64,000 nt of DNA. It comes from Pandoraea aquatica (lineage in GTDB: Bacteria > Pseudomonadota > Gammaproteobacteria > Burkholderiales > Burkholderiaceae). Shown here in pieces: positions 56,847 to 64,000 of this stretch. The stretch spans positions 62,001-126,000 of the forward strand of contig NZ_CABPSN010000003.1 in the NCBI RefSeq assembly GCF_902459565.1, given 5' to 3'. A program made the position numbers and the translations under genes. Every line of letters begins with the position of its first letter. Position 1 is the first letter of the stretch. Below the pieces are notes generated by a model. It did no database searches and had not been told where the DNA came from. It was given only the letters and a program-made list of their open reading frames with translations.

Positions 56847-57941
56847 TCAGAACGTGTAGCCGACGTCGACCTGCTGGCCGGTCAGCTCGTCGAGCAGCTT
56901 CGCCAGCGGGCGCAACGGCGCATAGCGGTCGGCCACCTTGCGGGCGTAGTCGAGAAAGCGCGGGGTGTCGGCGAGATAGCGGGGCTTGCCGTCGCGATAG
57001 TTGATGCGCGCGAAAATGCCGAGCACCTTGAGGTGACGTTGCAGTCCCATCCATTCGGCCTGACGGTAGAACTCGCCGAAGTCGGCGTCGACCGGCAGAC
57101 CGGCCTTGCGCGCCCGTTCCCAGTAGTAGGCCAGCCAGTCGAGCTGACGTTCTTCGTCCCAGCTAAGGAACGCGTCGCGCATGAGCGAGATGACGTCGTA
57201 GGTGAGCGGGCCGTAGACGGCATCCTGAAAATCGAGAATGCCCGGGCCGGTCGTGCCCGGCAGGCCCGGCATCAGATTACGGGGCATGTAGTCGCGGTGC
57301 ACGAAGACTTTCGGCTGTGCGAGCGCGCTGTCGATGAGCAACTGATTGATGCGATCGAGCGTGGCGCGCTGCGACTCGCTCAGTTCGACCTTCAGATGCT
57401 TGCCGATGTACCAGTCGGGGAACAGATCGAGCTCGCGCTTGAGCAACGCGCTGTCGTAGGCCGGCAGGACATCGGCGCGCGAGCTCTTCTGCCAGACGAT
57501 CAGCGCGTCGAGTGCGGCGCGCATCAGCGGGCGTGCGCTATCGGCGTCAAGGTCGGTCAGGACGTCGAGATACGTCTCGCGCCCGAGATCGGTGAGCAGC
57601 AGGAAACCCTGCGCGAGATCCTCGGCCAGCACCTTCGGCGCTTGCAGACCGGCTTCCTCAAGCAACTGCGCCACGTGCACGAAAGGACGGCAATCCTCTT
57701 GCGGGGGCGGCGCGTCCATCACGATCAGGCTCGGATGCGCGGGGGCGTGGCTGCCAATGCGGAAGTAGCGCCGGAAACTCGCATCGGCCGACGCAGGTGC
57801 CCAGTTCGCCATGTCGAGCGAAAACTCGGAGGACAGACCGGAGAGCCAGTGGTGAAGGGCTTGCAGGCGGGGATCGGAGGTGTTCAAGAGTTCGCTGGAA
57901 GCGTTGGAAACACTCGCGGAGGTACTGGGTTGTGCGGTCAT
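56847..57941 (-). CDS. amgK: Cell-wall amino sugar kinase (AmgK-like, APH/ChoK fold)
   Basis: The 364-residue protein has the aminoglycoside-phosphotransferase fold. ASADASFRRYFRI near residue 51 is the N-lobe start and DLGRETYLDVL follows. The catalytic HRDYMPRNLM contains H215 and D217, and DFQDAVYGPLTYD (D237 as magnesium ligand) is the second motif. It matches AmgK, which phosphorylates MurNAc or GlcNAc at the anomeric position for recycling. murU lies directly downstream and supplies the next enzyme. The ATG at 57941 was chosen; the longer frame to 58406 runs into divergent lptD DNA and is not real. The first 22 residues are Ser/Thr-rich. Confidence 0.9.
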   Translation of the reverse strand: MTAQPSTSASVSNASSELLNTSDPRLQALHHWLSGLSSEFSLDMANWAPASADASFRRYFRIGSHAPAHPSLIVMDAPPPQEDCRPFVHVAQLLEEAGLQAPKVLAEDLAQGFLLLTDLGRETYLDVLTDLDADSARPLMRAALDALIVWQKSSRADVLPAYDSALLKRELDLFPDWYIGKHLKVELSESQRATLDRINQLLIDSALAQPKVFVHRDYMPRNLMPGLPGTTGPGILDFQDAVYGPLTYDVISLMRDAFLSWDEERQLDWLAYYWERARKAGLPVDADFGEFYRQAEWMGLQRHLKVLGIFARINYRDGKPRYLADTPRFLDYARKVADRYAPLRPLAKLLDELTGQQVDVGYTF

Positions 57942-57966
57942 GGTGGGGGCCGTAAACGTCTTGCCA

Positions 57967-57973
57967 TATAATA
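57967..57973. promoter_or_regulatory. Shared -10 element for lptD and amgK
   Basis: The heptamer TATAATA (57967-57973) reads TATAAT (perfect -10) on the plus strand and TATTAT (5 of 6) on the minus strand. Predicted starts are about 57979 (plus) and about 57961 (minus). Neither direction has a good -35 element. The minus start leaves a leader of about 20 bases for amgK. Confidence 0.5.
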
Positions 57974-57980
57974 CCCGATC

Positions 57981-58115
57981 ATGTTTTCCCGACGCCCTGT
58001 TTCTCGACCTCGATCGACCGTCCCGAATGTCCCGGTGAAGCCGGCTGGACAAGCGGGATTGGCTGCCCGCAAGCGGCGCCACGATTGTCTCGCTGTTTGC
58101 GTACATGCCGGATAA
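57981..58115 (+). CDS. Possible 44-codon leader frame upstream of lptD
   Basis: ATG at 57981 lies about two bases after the predicted transcription start of the TATAAT promoter, so translation could begin on a nearly leaderless message. The frame encodes MFSRRPVSRPRSTVPNVPVK and 24 more residues, rich in Arg/Pro/Val, and stops at TAA 58113-58115. The stop overlaps the ATG of lptD at 58105 in another frame. This would couple the two. The peptide looks like nothing known, and chance cannot be excluded in GC-rich DNA. Confidence 0.25.
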   Translation: MFSRRPVSRPRSTVPNVPVKPAGQAGLAARKRRHDCLAVCVHAG

Positions 58116-60468
58116 ACAAGTCCATACGAATGAAGTCTCGTCGCTGCAGCGCATGATGCGCACGCGACGCAAGCCACTGGCGCTGCTGCTCTCCCTACCG
58201 GGCGTGTGGTGTTCGCTCGCCGGTGCGCAGGAAATTCCCCCGCCCGATATTGCCAAGAGCGACGGCCTCGTGTTGCGCACGGTGCCGGCGCTTGTCGACA
58301 ATCCGCTCTCCAGCGGCGACGACGTGCCGATGTACGTGCGCGGCATGGCCCTCACCGGCCGGACCAACGTGGACGCCACGGTCGACGGCGACGCCGAAGC
58401 ACGCAAGTACCGCTCGTTCGTGAAAGGCGATCGCCTGACGTACGATCAGGACACGGACGAAGTGGTGGCGCACGGCAACGCGCGCCTGTCGCAGGGCGGC
58501 AATATGTTCATCGGCCCCGAAGCCCATATGTATACGGGCGCGGGCGATGGCTACATGCTCACGCCGACCTACCGCCTCGTGTCGGGGGGCGGCGGAAAGT
58601 CGGAGCGCGCCGACATCGAAGCCAACAATGTCGTGACGCTGCAACGCGGCACGTACACGGGTTGCGCGACCTGTGCGGAAGATGGCAAGACGCCTGCGTG
58701 GTACATCAAGGCGTCCGAATTCGAGTTCGATCAGGAACAGCAGGAAGGCACGGCGTACAACGGCATTCTGTTCTTCCAGGGCGTGCCGATTCTCGCCAGC
58801 CCGTACATGTCGTTCCCGACGTCCAACGAGCGCCGCTCCGGCTTCCTGGCGCCGACGTTTACGCAGTCGAGCCGTACGGGTTTCGAACTCGCTACGCCGT
58901 ACTATTTCAACATCGCACCGAACCGCGATCTGACGATCACACCGCGCATCATGACCAAGCGCGGCGTGATGCTCAATGGCGATTTCCGCTATCTTGAGCC
59001 GACCTACTCGGGCCTGTTCCACATCGAGTATTTGCCGAAGGATCGTGTCACGGGCGACGCGCGTTACACGTACACCTTCCAGCACAGTCAGGCGCTCGGC
59101 TATGGTGTGAACGGGTACGTCAATTTCTCCAAGGTTTCGGACGATACCTATCCGGACGACTTCGGTACCGGCACGAACTTTCAGAACGGTGTGCAGCGCG
59201 TTTATAACCGCGAAGCAGGTCTGACATGGAGTCGTGGGGACTGGTCATTCCTCGCACGTGTACTGAGATATCAGACGCTTGCGCCCAGCTCCCCGCAGTA
59301 CGAGTCTGTGCCGGAACTGTCGGCGACGTACAACAAGCTGGATTTTCACGGCTTCGATTTTTCGCTGCCGATCCGGTATAACCGCTTCCAGATCGCGTCT
59401 TGGACGGGCCAACCGAACGGTGAGCGTATCTATGCGCAGCCGACGTTGAGCTATCCGATTCTGACGCCGGGCTACTTTATCGTCCCGAAGGTCATTTTTA
59501 ACGCCGCTGCGTATAACGTTGATTATCCGAGCGGCTCGATGTTGAATTCATCGACGACACGGACATTGCCGACGGTCAGTCTCGATACCGGATTGACGTT
59601 CGAGCGACCGCTGACGCTGTTCGGTACAGCGATGAAGCAGACGTTGGAACCTCGTTTGTTTTATGTCTACACGCCGTACCGTGATCAAAGCTCGATTCCG
59701 ATTTTCGATAGTGCGACGGCGGACTTCAACCTCGCGGAAATCTTTAGCGAGAATTCGTTCATCGGCGTTGACCGCATTCAGGATGCCAATCGTGTCACGG
59801 CCGCGCTCACATCCCGCCTGATCGACGCCGAGACGGGCGTGGAGCGCGCACGTGTCTGGTATGCCCAGCGTTACAACATCCAGCAGTCGCGCGTGACGAT
59901 GCCGGGCGGGGTGCCGGAGGATGCAGGTGTTTCCGACTTCCTGGTCGGCGGTTCGGCCTTGCTGTACCGCAACATCACATTAAGCACCGCCGTGCAGTAC
60001 AGTCCGAGCACGTCGCAGTTCAACCGGTCTGACGTCGGTGTGACGTGGCGCCCGGGTGAGCGCAGGGTATTCAACTTGTACTACCGCTACCTGCGCAATC
60101 CGCCGCCGGTCGTGGGGCAAAGCGCATTGACCGTCACGCCGATCAACCAGATCGAACTTTCGGGGCAGTGGCCGATCACACCGCGACTCGGCATTGTGGG
60201 CCGTCTGAACTACAGCATTACGGACAAGACGTTCGTCGATGCCCTGGCGGGTTTCGAGTATGATGCCGACTGCTGGGCCTTCCGGATTGGGCTCCAGCGC
60301 TATGCGACCAACGCCACTACGACAACTTCGCGCGTCTTTGCGCAGTTGGAGTTGAAGGGCTTGACCAAGTCGAGTAACAGCGCCACAGAAGCCTTCAAGG
60401 TCGGGGTGCCAGGCTACCAGCCACCGCCGACGAACCAGATTCCTTCTCGATTCAGCAACTATGAATGA
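58105..60468 (+). CDS. lptD: LPS-assembly protein LptD
   Basis: LptD is the outer-membrane barrel that inserts LPS into the outer leaflet. The 787-residue protein has a signal peptide (RTRRKPLALLLSLPGVWCSL, cleavage near AGA-Q), then a periplasmic OstA-like domain with VKGDRLTYDQDTDEVVAHGN. The beta-barrel follows, with PILASPYMSFPTSNERRSGF and many alternating strands. Cysteines TGCATC and DADCWAF are likely disulfide partners. The open frame starts at ATG 58105; ATG 58153 would give a more standard signal peptide, and no ribosome binding site decides between them. The stop overlaps the surA start by eight bases. The order lptD-surA-pdxA-rsmA is conserved in proteobacteria. Confidence 0.93.
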   Translation: MPDKQVHTNEVSSLQRMMRTRRKPLALLLSLPGVWCSLAGAQEIPPPDIAKSDGLVLRTVPALVDNPLSSGDDVPMYVRGMALTGRTNVDATVDGDAEARKYRSFVKGDRLTYDQDTDEVVAHGNARLSQGGNMFIGPEAHMYTGAGDGYMLTPTYRLVSGGGGKSERADIEANNVVTLQRGTYTGCATCAEDGKTPAWYIKASEFEFDQEQQEGTAYNGILFFQGVPILASPYMSFPTSNERRSGFLAPTFTQSSRTGFELATPYYFNIAPNRDLTITPRIMTKRGVMLNGDFRYLEPTYSGLFHIEYLPKDRVTGDARYTYTFQHSQALGYGVNGYVNFSKVSDDTYPDDFGTGTNFQNGVQRVYNREAGLTWSRGDWSFLARVLRYQTLAPSSPQYESVPELSATYNKLDFHGFDFSLPIRYNRFQIASWTGQPNGERIYAQPTLSYPILTPGYFIVPKVIFNAAAYNVDYPSGSMLNSSTTRTLPTVSLDTGLTFERPLTLFGTAMKQTLEPRLFYVYTPYRDQSSIPIFDSATADFNLAEIFSENSFIGVDRIQDANRVTAALTSRLIDAETGVERARVWYAQRYNIQQSRVTMPGGVPEDAGVSDFLVGGSALLYRNITLSTAVQYSPSTSQFNRSDVGVTWRPGERRVFNLYYRYLRNPPPVVGQSALTVTPINQIELSGQWPITPRLGIVGRLNYSITDKTFVDALAGFEYDADCWAFRIGLQRYATNATTTTSRVFAQLELKGLTKSSNSATEAFKVGVPGYQPPPTNQIPSRFSNYE

Positions 60469-61828
60469 CATGTTTGTGAAGCGTGCCTCGCTGCTGGCGG
60501 GCCTGTGTCTCGCCGCCGGGGTGGCGGTTGCGCAGCCGGCGCCGGTCAGCGCCAAAGCCGCAGGTGCACCCGCGTCGTCCGCCCGTGCCGTCGATTCGAT
60601 CGTCGCCGTGGTCAACGACAGCGTGATCACCCGCAAGGAGCTCGACACGCGTATCGAGGAGGCCAAACATCAACTGACGCTCTCCAAGCGCCCGATTCCG
60701 GACGCCGACCTGTTGCAGCGTCAGGTGCTCGAACAGATGATCGTCACGCAGGTGCAGCTTCAGCGCGCCAAGGAAGGCGGCATTGTCGTGAAGGACGCCG
60801 ACGTCGAACAGGCCTTGCAGCGCATCGCCGCCGACAACCGTCTGAGCGTCGATCAGTACAAGGCGCGTCTGGCGCAGGCCGGTGTGCCGTGGGACGCCTT
60901 CCGTAAGGAAGTGCGCGAGCAGATCATCATGGCGCGCCTGCGCGATCGTGAAGTCGACAGCCAGGTGCAGGTGAGCGACTCGGAAATCAACGCGTATCTC
61001 GCCGCACAGAAGGGTGCCAATGCTGCGCCGGCGGAGACGGAATACCGACTGAGCGAGATTCTCGTGAAGCTGCCGGACGGTGCGACGCCGGATCAGGTCA
61101 GCGCCGCGCAGAAGAAAGCGACCGAAGCGCTGGATAAGGCAAAGGCCGGTGGCGATTTCGCTGCGTTGGCGAAGCAGTATTCGGATGCGTCCGATGCCGC
61201 CAGCGGTGGCGACATGGGTTTCCGCATTCCCGAACGTATCCCCGATCTGTATCTCAATCAGGTGCAGAAGCTGCAAGCAGGCACCGTTGTGCCGCAAGTG
61301 CTTCGCAGCAGCAACGGTTTTCACGTCATCAAACTGGTCGAGACGCGCAAGCAGGGCGGCGATCAGGGCATGACCGTGCCGCAGATCCACGCACGTCACA
61401 TCCTGATTCGTGTGGGTGACGGTGTCTCGGAAGCGCAGGCACGTCAGAAGCTGCTCGACATCAAGGCGCAGATCGAAGCGGGCAAGGGCGACTTTGCCGA
61501 CTTCGCGCGTCAGGTGTCGGTGGACGGCTCGGCATCGCAGGGCGGCGATCTCGGCTGGATTTCGCCGGGCGAAACGGTCCCCGCCTTCGAGCGCGCGATG
61601 TCCGAACTCAAGGACGGTCAGATCAGCGACCCGGTGCGTTCGGAATATGGCTATCACCTGATTCAGGTGCTGGGCCATCGCGAGTCGCAGGTCTCGGGCG
61701 ATCAGGAACGTAACCTCGCCATGCAGGAATTGCGCGGTCGCAAGGCCGAACAGCAGTACCGCGACTGGTTGCAGCAACTGCGCGACAGCGCTTACGTCGA
61801 CTACCGTCTGAGCAACGCGCAGCAGTGA
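60461..61828 (+). CDS. surA: Periplasmic peptidyl-prolyl isomerase and chaperone SurA
   Basis: SurA escorts outer-membrane proteins, LptD among them, through the periplasm. The 455-residue protein has a signal peptide ([19 protein letters not shown]). The N-terminal chaperone domain includes [20 protein letters not shown]. Two parvulin-like domains follow: ILVKLPDG to [10 protein letters not shown] (about 190-295) and [11 protein letters not shown] to [10 protein letters not shown] (about 310-400). A C-terminal helix ends the chain. The ATG overlaps the lptD stop, so translation is coupled. Confidence 0.96.
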   Translation: MNDMFVKRASLLAGLCLAAGVAVAQPAPVSAKAAGAPASSARAVDSIVAVVNDSVITRKELDTRIEEAKHQLTLSKRPIPDADLLQRQVLEQMIVTQVQLQRAKEGGIVVKDADVEQALQRIAADNRLSVDQYKARLAQAGVPWDAFRKEVREQIIMARLRDREVDSQVQVSDSEINAYLAAQKGANAAPAETEYRLSEILVKLPDGATPDQVSAAQKKATEALDKAKAGGDFAALAKQYSDASDAASGGDMGFRIPERIPDLYLNQVQKLQAGTVVPQVLRSSNGFHVIKLVETRKQGGDQGMTVPQIHARHILIRVGDGVSEAQARQKLLDIKAQIEAGKGDFADFARQVSVDGSASQGGDLGWISPGETVPAFERAMSELKDGQISDPVRSEYGYHLIQVLGHRESQVSGDQERNLAMQELRGRKAEQQYRDWLQQLRDSAYVDYRLSNAQQ

Positions 61829-61830
61829 GC

Positions 61831-62940
61831 ATGAGTTCCAACCGGTCCTTCCTCCTCGCCATCACCACCGGTGAACCGGCGGGGGTCGGGCCGGAATTGA
61901 CGGTGCAGGCACTGGTGAAGTGCCTTTCTTCGGCACCGGCGGCCGCTTCTGCGGCCGTTTTCGATACCGCTTCCCCCGATCTTTCGCTAGCCAATTGCCG
62001 CTTCGCCGTACTCGGCGATGCGTCGCTGCTCGCCGCACGCGCGCAGGACGTCGGGTTGGGTGATGCCTGGCAGGCACTGCTCGGCAGTGGACGCGTGCAC
62101 GTGTCGCACCATCCGCTTGCTGCCGCCGTGACGCCGGGGCAACTCGACGCCGCCAACGGCCGCTACGTGCTGGCATTGCTGGACGACGCCATCGACGGTG
62201 CCATGGCCGGCACCTATGACGCGATCGTGACTGCGCCCTTGCAGAAGAGCACGATCAACGACTGTGGTGTGGCGTTCACCGGACACACCGAGTATTTGGC
62301 CGAGCGTACGGGCACGCCGCGCGTCGTGATGATGCTCGCCGGCGGCGGGCTGCGTGTGGCGCTCGCCACCACGCATTTGCCGCTCGCGCAGGTGCCCGGC
62401 GCGATTCGTCGCGACGATCTGCTGCAAACGCTCATCATCCTCAATCAGGATCTGATGCGTCACTTCGGGGTGACACGTCCGCGCATTCTCGTGACGGGGC
62501 TCAACCCGCACGCCGGTGAGTCCGGCTATCTCGGGCGTGAGGAGATCGACGTCATCACACCGGCGCTCGACGACGCGCGCGCCGCCGGTATCGACGCACG
62601 CGGACCTTACCCTGCCGACACGCTGTTTCAGCCCCGTCACCTCGAAGGTGCCGATGCGGTGCTCGCGATGTACCACGATCAGGGCTTGCCGGTGCTCAAA
62701 TACGCGAGCTTCGGCGCGGGCGTGAACATCACGCTTGGGCTGCCGATCATCCGGACTTCGGTCGATCACGGCACCGCGCTCGACCTTGCGGGCACGGGGC
62801 AAGCCGAGAGCGGCAGCCTGCTCGAAGCGCTGCGCACTGCGGCGACGATGGCGGCGAACGCTGCGTTACATGCGTCGACAACCGCACAACTGACCGCTGG
62901 CGCGGGCGTCGATCCGCACGCCACGCCGCCGCGTTCCTAA
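61831..62940 (+). CDS. pdxA: 4-hydroxythreonine-4-phosphate dehydrogenase
   Basis: PdxA acts in pyridoxal phosphate synthesis, oxidising 4-phosphohydroxy-L-threonine with NAD and a divalent metal. The protein has [17 protein letters not shown] at the N-terminus, [25 protein letters not shown] with the first metal His, and [20 protein letters not shown] with the second. [20 protein letters not shown] is the C-terminal signature. ATG at 61831 was chosen; a GTG at 61825 overlaps the surA stop and would add two residues. The first 60 residues hold an unusual Ala/Ser-rich insertion (about 34-46). Confidence 0.94.
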   Translation: MSSNRSFLLAITTGEPAGVGPELTVQALVKCLSSAPAAASAAVFDTASPDLSLANCRFAVLGDASLLAARAQDVGLGDAWQALLGSGRVHVSHHPLAAAVTPGQLDAANGRYVLALLDDAIDGAMAGTYDAIVTAPLQKSTINDCGVAFTGHTEYLAERTGTPRVVMMLAGGGLRVALATTHLPLAQVPGAIRRDDLLQTLIILNQDLMRHFGVTRPRILVTGLNPHAGESGYLGREEIDVITPALDDARAAGIDARGPYPADTLFQPRHLEGADAVLAMYHDQGLPVLKYASFGAGVNITLGLPIIRTSVDHGTALDLAGTGQAESGSLLEALRTAATMAANAALHASTTAQLTAGAGVDPHATPPRS

Positions 62941-62950
62941 GGAATTTCAC

Positions 62951-63784
62951 ATGAGTAGCGCATCGAAGCGCACGGGCGTCCAACAGGGCCACGTGGCGCG
63001 CAAACGTTTTGGTCAGAACTTTCTCGTCGATATGGGCGTGATCGATTCGATCATCAGCGCCATTTCGCCGCGCAGCGACGATCTGATGGTCGAAATCGGT
63101 CCGGGCCTTGGCGCACTGACGACACCGCTCACCGAGTGGCTCGCGCATCTGCACGTCGTCGAACTCGACCGCGATCTGGTCGCGCGTCTGACGCGCAAGT
63201 TCGGCGAGCGCGTGAGCGTGCACGCCGGCGACGCCCTCGACTTCGATTTCGGTTCGCTCGTCCCGGAAGATCGTCGCGACGAAGCACCGCTGCGCATTGT
63301 CGGCAACCTGCCGTACAACATCTCCAGCCCGTTACTGTTTCATCTGATGCGCTACGCTGCACTCGTGCGCGACCAGCACTTCATGTTGCAGGACGAAGTG
63401 GTCGAGCGCATGGTGGCCCCGGCCGGCTCAAGCAACTACAGCCGCCTGTCGGTCATGCTTCAGTACCGCTACTGGATGGACAAGGTGCTGCACGTGCCGC
63501 CGGACGCCTTCAATCCGCCGCCAAAGGTCGATTCCGCAGTGGTCCGGATGATTCCGCGCGCCGTGGCCGATCTGCCGCAGGTCGATCTCGACGTGTTCGA
63601 GGCGGTGGTGGCGCAGGCGTTCTCGCAACGTCGCAAGATGCTGCGCAACACGTTGCACAGCTACCGCGACCGTGTGGATTTCGACGCGCTCGGCTTTGAC
63701 CTCACGCGTCGTGCCGAAGATGTGCCTGTCGACGAATACGTGAATCTGTCGCGCGCGATCAGCGGCGCCGGTTCACAAGGCTGA
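62951..63784 (+). CDS. rsmA: 16S rRNA dimethyladenosine transferase (KsgA)
   Basis: RsmA dimethylates A1518 and A1519 near the 3' end of 16S rRNA. The 277-residue protein has [12 protein letters not shown], the SAM loop [26 protein letters not shown], and the catalytic motif [33 protein letters not shown] and RRKMLRNTL complete the family pattern. It follows pdxA after 10 bases. Its last 26 bases overlap the end of the convergent transporter gene. Confidence 0.97.
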   Translation: MSSASKRTGVQQGHVARKRFGQNFLVDMGVIDSIISAISPRSDDLMVEIGPGLGALTTPLTEWLAHLHVVELDRDLVARLTRKFGERVSVHAGDALDFDFGSLVPEDRRDEAPLRIVGNLPYNISSPLLFHLMRYAALVRDQHFMLQDEVVERMVAPAGSSNYSRLSVMLQYRYWMDKVLHVPPDAFNPPPKVDSAVVRMIPRAVADLPQVDLDVFEAVVAQAFSQRRKMLRNTLHSYRDRVDFDALGFDLTRRAEDVPVDEYVNLSRAISGAGSQG

Positions 63785-64000
63785 TCCCGGCGAAGACGAG
63801 GACGACGGCGCAGCCAAAGCGCCAGCCGACCGATTCGCCGAGAATCAGCACGCCGAACGTTACCCCGAACAGCGGGCTGAGGAACGAGAAGGAGGCGAGC
63901 CGCGCGGCGCTATACCGCGTGAGCAGCCAGAACCAGATCAGATAGCTCGCGAACGCCACGCCGATGGATTGGTAGACGAGGCTGATCCAGATGGTCGACG
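63759..64000 (-). CDS. EamA/DMT-family transporter (C-terminal part, cut by window edge)
   Basis: Only the last 80 residues are present. The frame is open to the right edge, continuing above a valine codon at 63957-63959. Three hydrophobic segments are visible, with [37 protein letters not shown] and [16 protein letters not shown]. The last matches the end of an EamA (10-TM drug/metabolite transporter) protein, which keeps a characteristic SPLFGVTFG and LGE pattern. The substrate cannot be inferred. The gene ends within the 3' end of rsmA, convergent and overlapping by 26 bases. Confidence 0.82.
   Translation of the reverse strand, partial: STIWISLVYQSIGVAFASYLIWFWLLTRYSAARLASFSFLSPLFGVTFGVLILGESVGWRFGCAVVLVFAGISLVNRRR

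Overview
The window is GC-rich chromosomal DNA of a betaproteobacterium of the order Burkholderiales. The clues are the class Ia ribonucleotide reductase tail followed by a Lys/Ala/Pro histone H1-like gene ending in WPFPTGSRP, the accB-accC-prmA run, dusB-fis-purH, murU-amgK beside lptD-surA-pdxA-rsmA, and a Gram-negative porin ending in Phe. From remembered gene order Pandoraea or a close Burkholderiaceae relative is most likely; this is an inference. I see no tRNA, rRNA, insertion sequence, prophage or CRISPR array.

Layout. 2-1712: 3' end of nrdB, an unusual 0.8 kb non-coding stretch, and the histone-like gene. 1877-10017 (minus strand): conserved hypothetical, TlpA thioredoxin, aroQ, accB, accC, prmA, a zinc-ribbon membrane protein, tpx, a PfkB kinase and a glycine-zipper lipoprotein. 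10137-18176 (plus): mpl, a YqiA-like esterase, an RNase II-type exonuclease, a TonB-like protein, lpxO, aroE, mtgA. 18211-26180: a MscS channel, corA, pyrF, the pncC-pgpA-thiL operon and maeB. 26535-27492: a secreted T1/Sa-type RNase and a barstar-type inhibitor. 27653-30718 (minus): yidB, rsmE, a VOC protein, a spermidine-synthase-like protein. 30916-33967: tkt and gapA. 34058-35517 (minus): an orphan Wzz-like protein and fur. 35683-43919 (plus): bamE, dapB, leuS, lptE, holA, proA, hutD. 44127-50188 (plus): an accessory catabolic island of an AraC regulator, a two-subunit molybdenum hydroxylase, its XdhC maturation factor and a porin. 50266-57941 (minus): purH, fis, dusB, ubiH, pepP, murU, amgK. 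58105-63784 (plus): lptD, surA, pdxA, rsmA. The right edge cuts an EamA-type transporter.

Most genes are housekeeping. Envelope functions recur: LptD, LptE, BamE, SurA, LpxO, MtgA, Mpl, MurU/AmgK, PgpA, porin, TonB-like and Wzz-like proteins. The main candidate for something undescribed is between nrdB and the histone-like gene. A near-consensus promoter (618-646), several small hairpins separated by C-rich single-stranded tracts, and a strong intrinsic terminator (858-890) together predict a structured RNA of about 240 nt. It is either a free small RNA or an attenuated leader of the nucleoid-protein gene. A second regulatory point of interest is the amgK/lptD divergent region, where one TATAATA heptamer can serve as the -10 element in both directions and a 44-codon, almost leaderless reading frame ends on top of the upstream lptD start.

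All calls come from reading the sequence and from memory of protein families. No database search or folding program was run, and start codons without a clear Shine-Dalgarno sequence are flagged.
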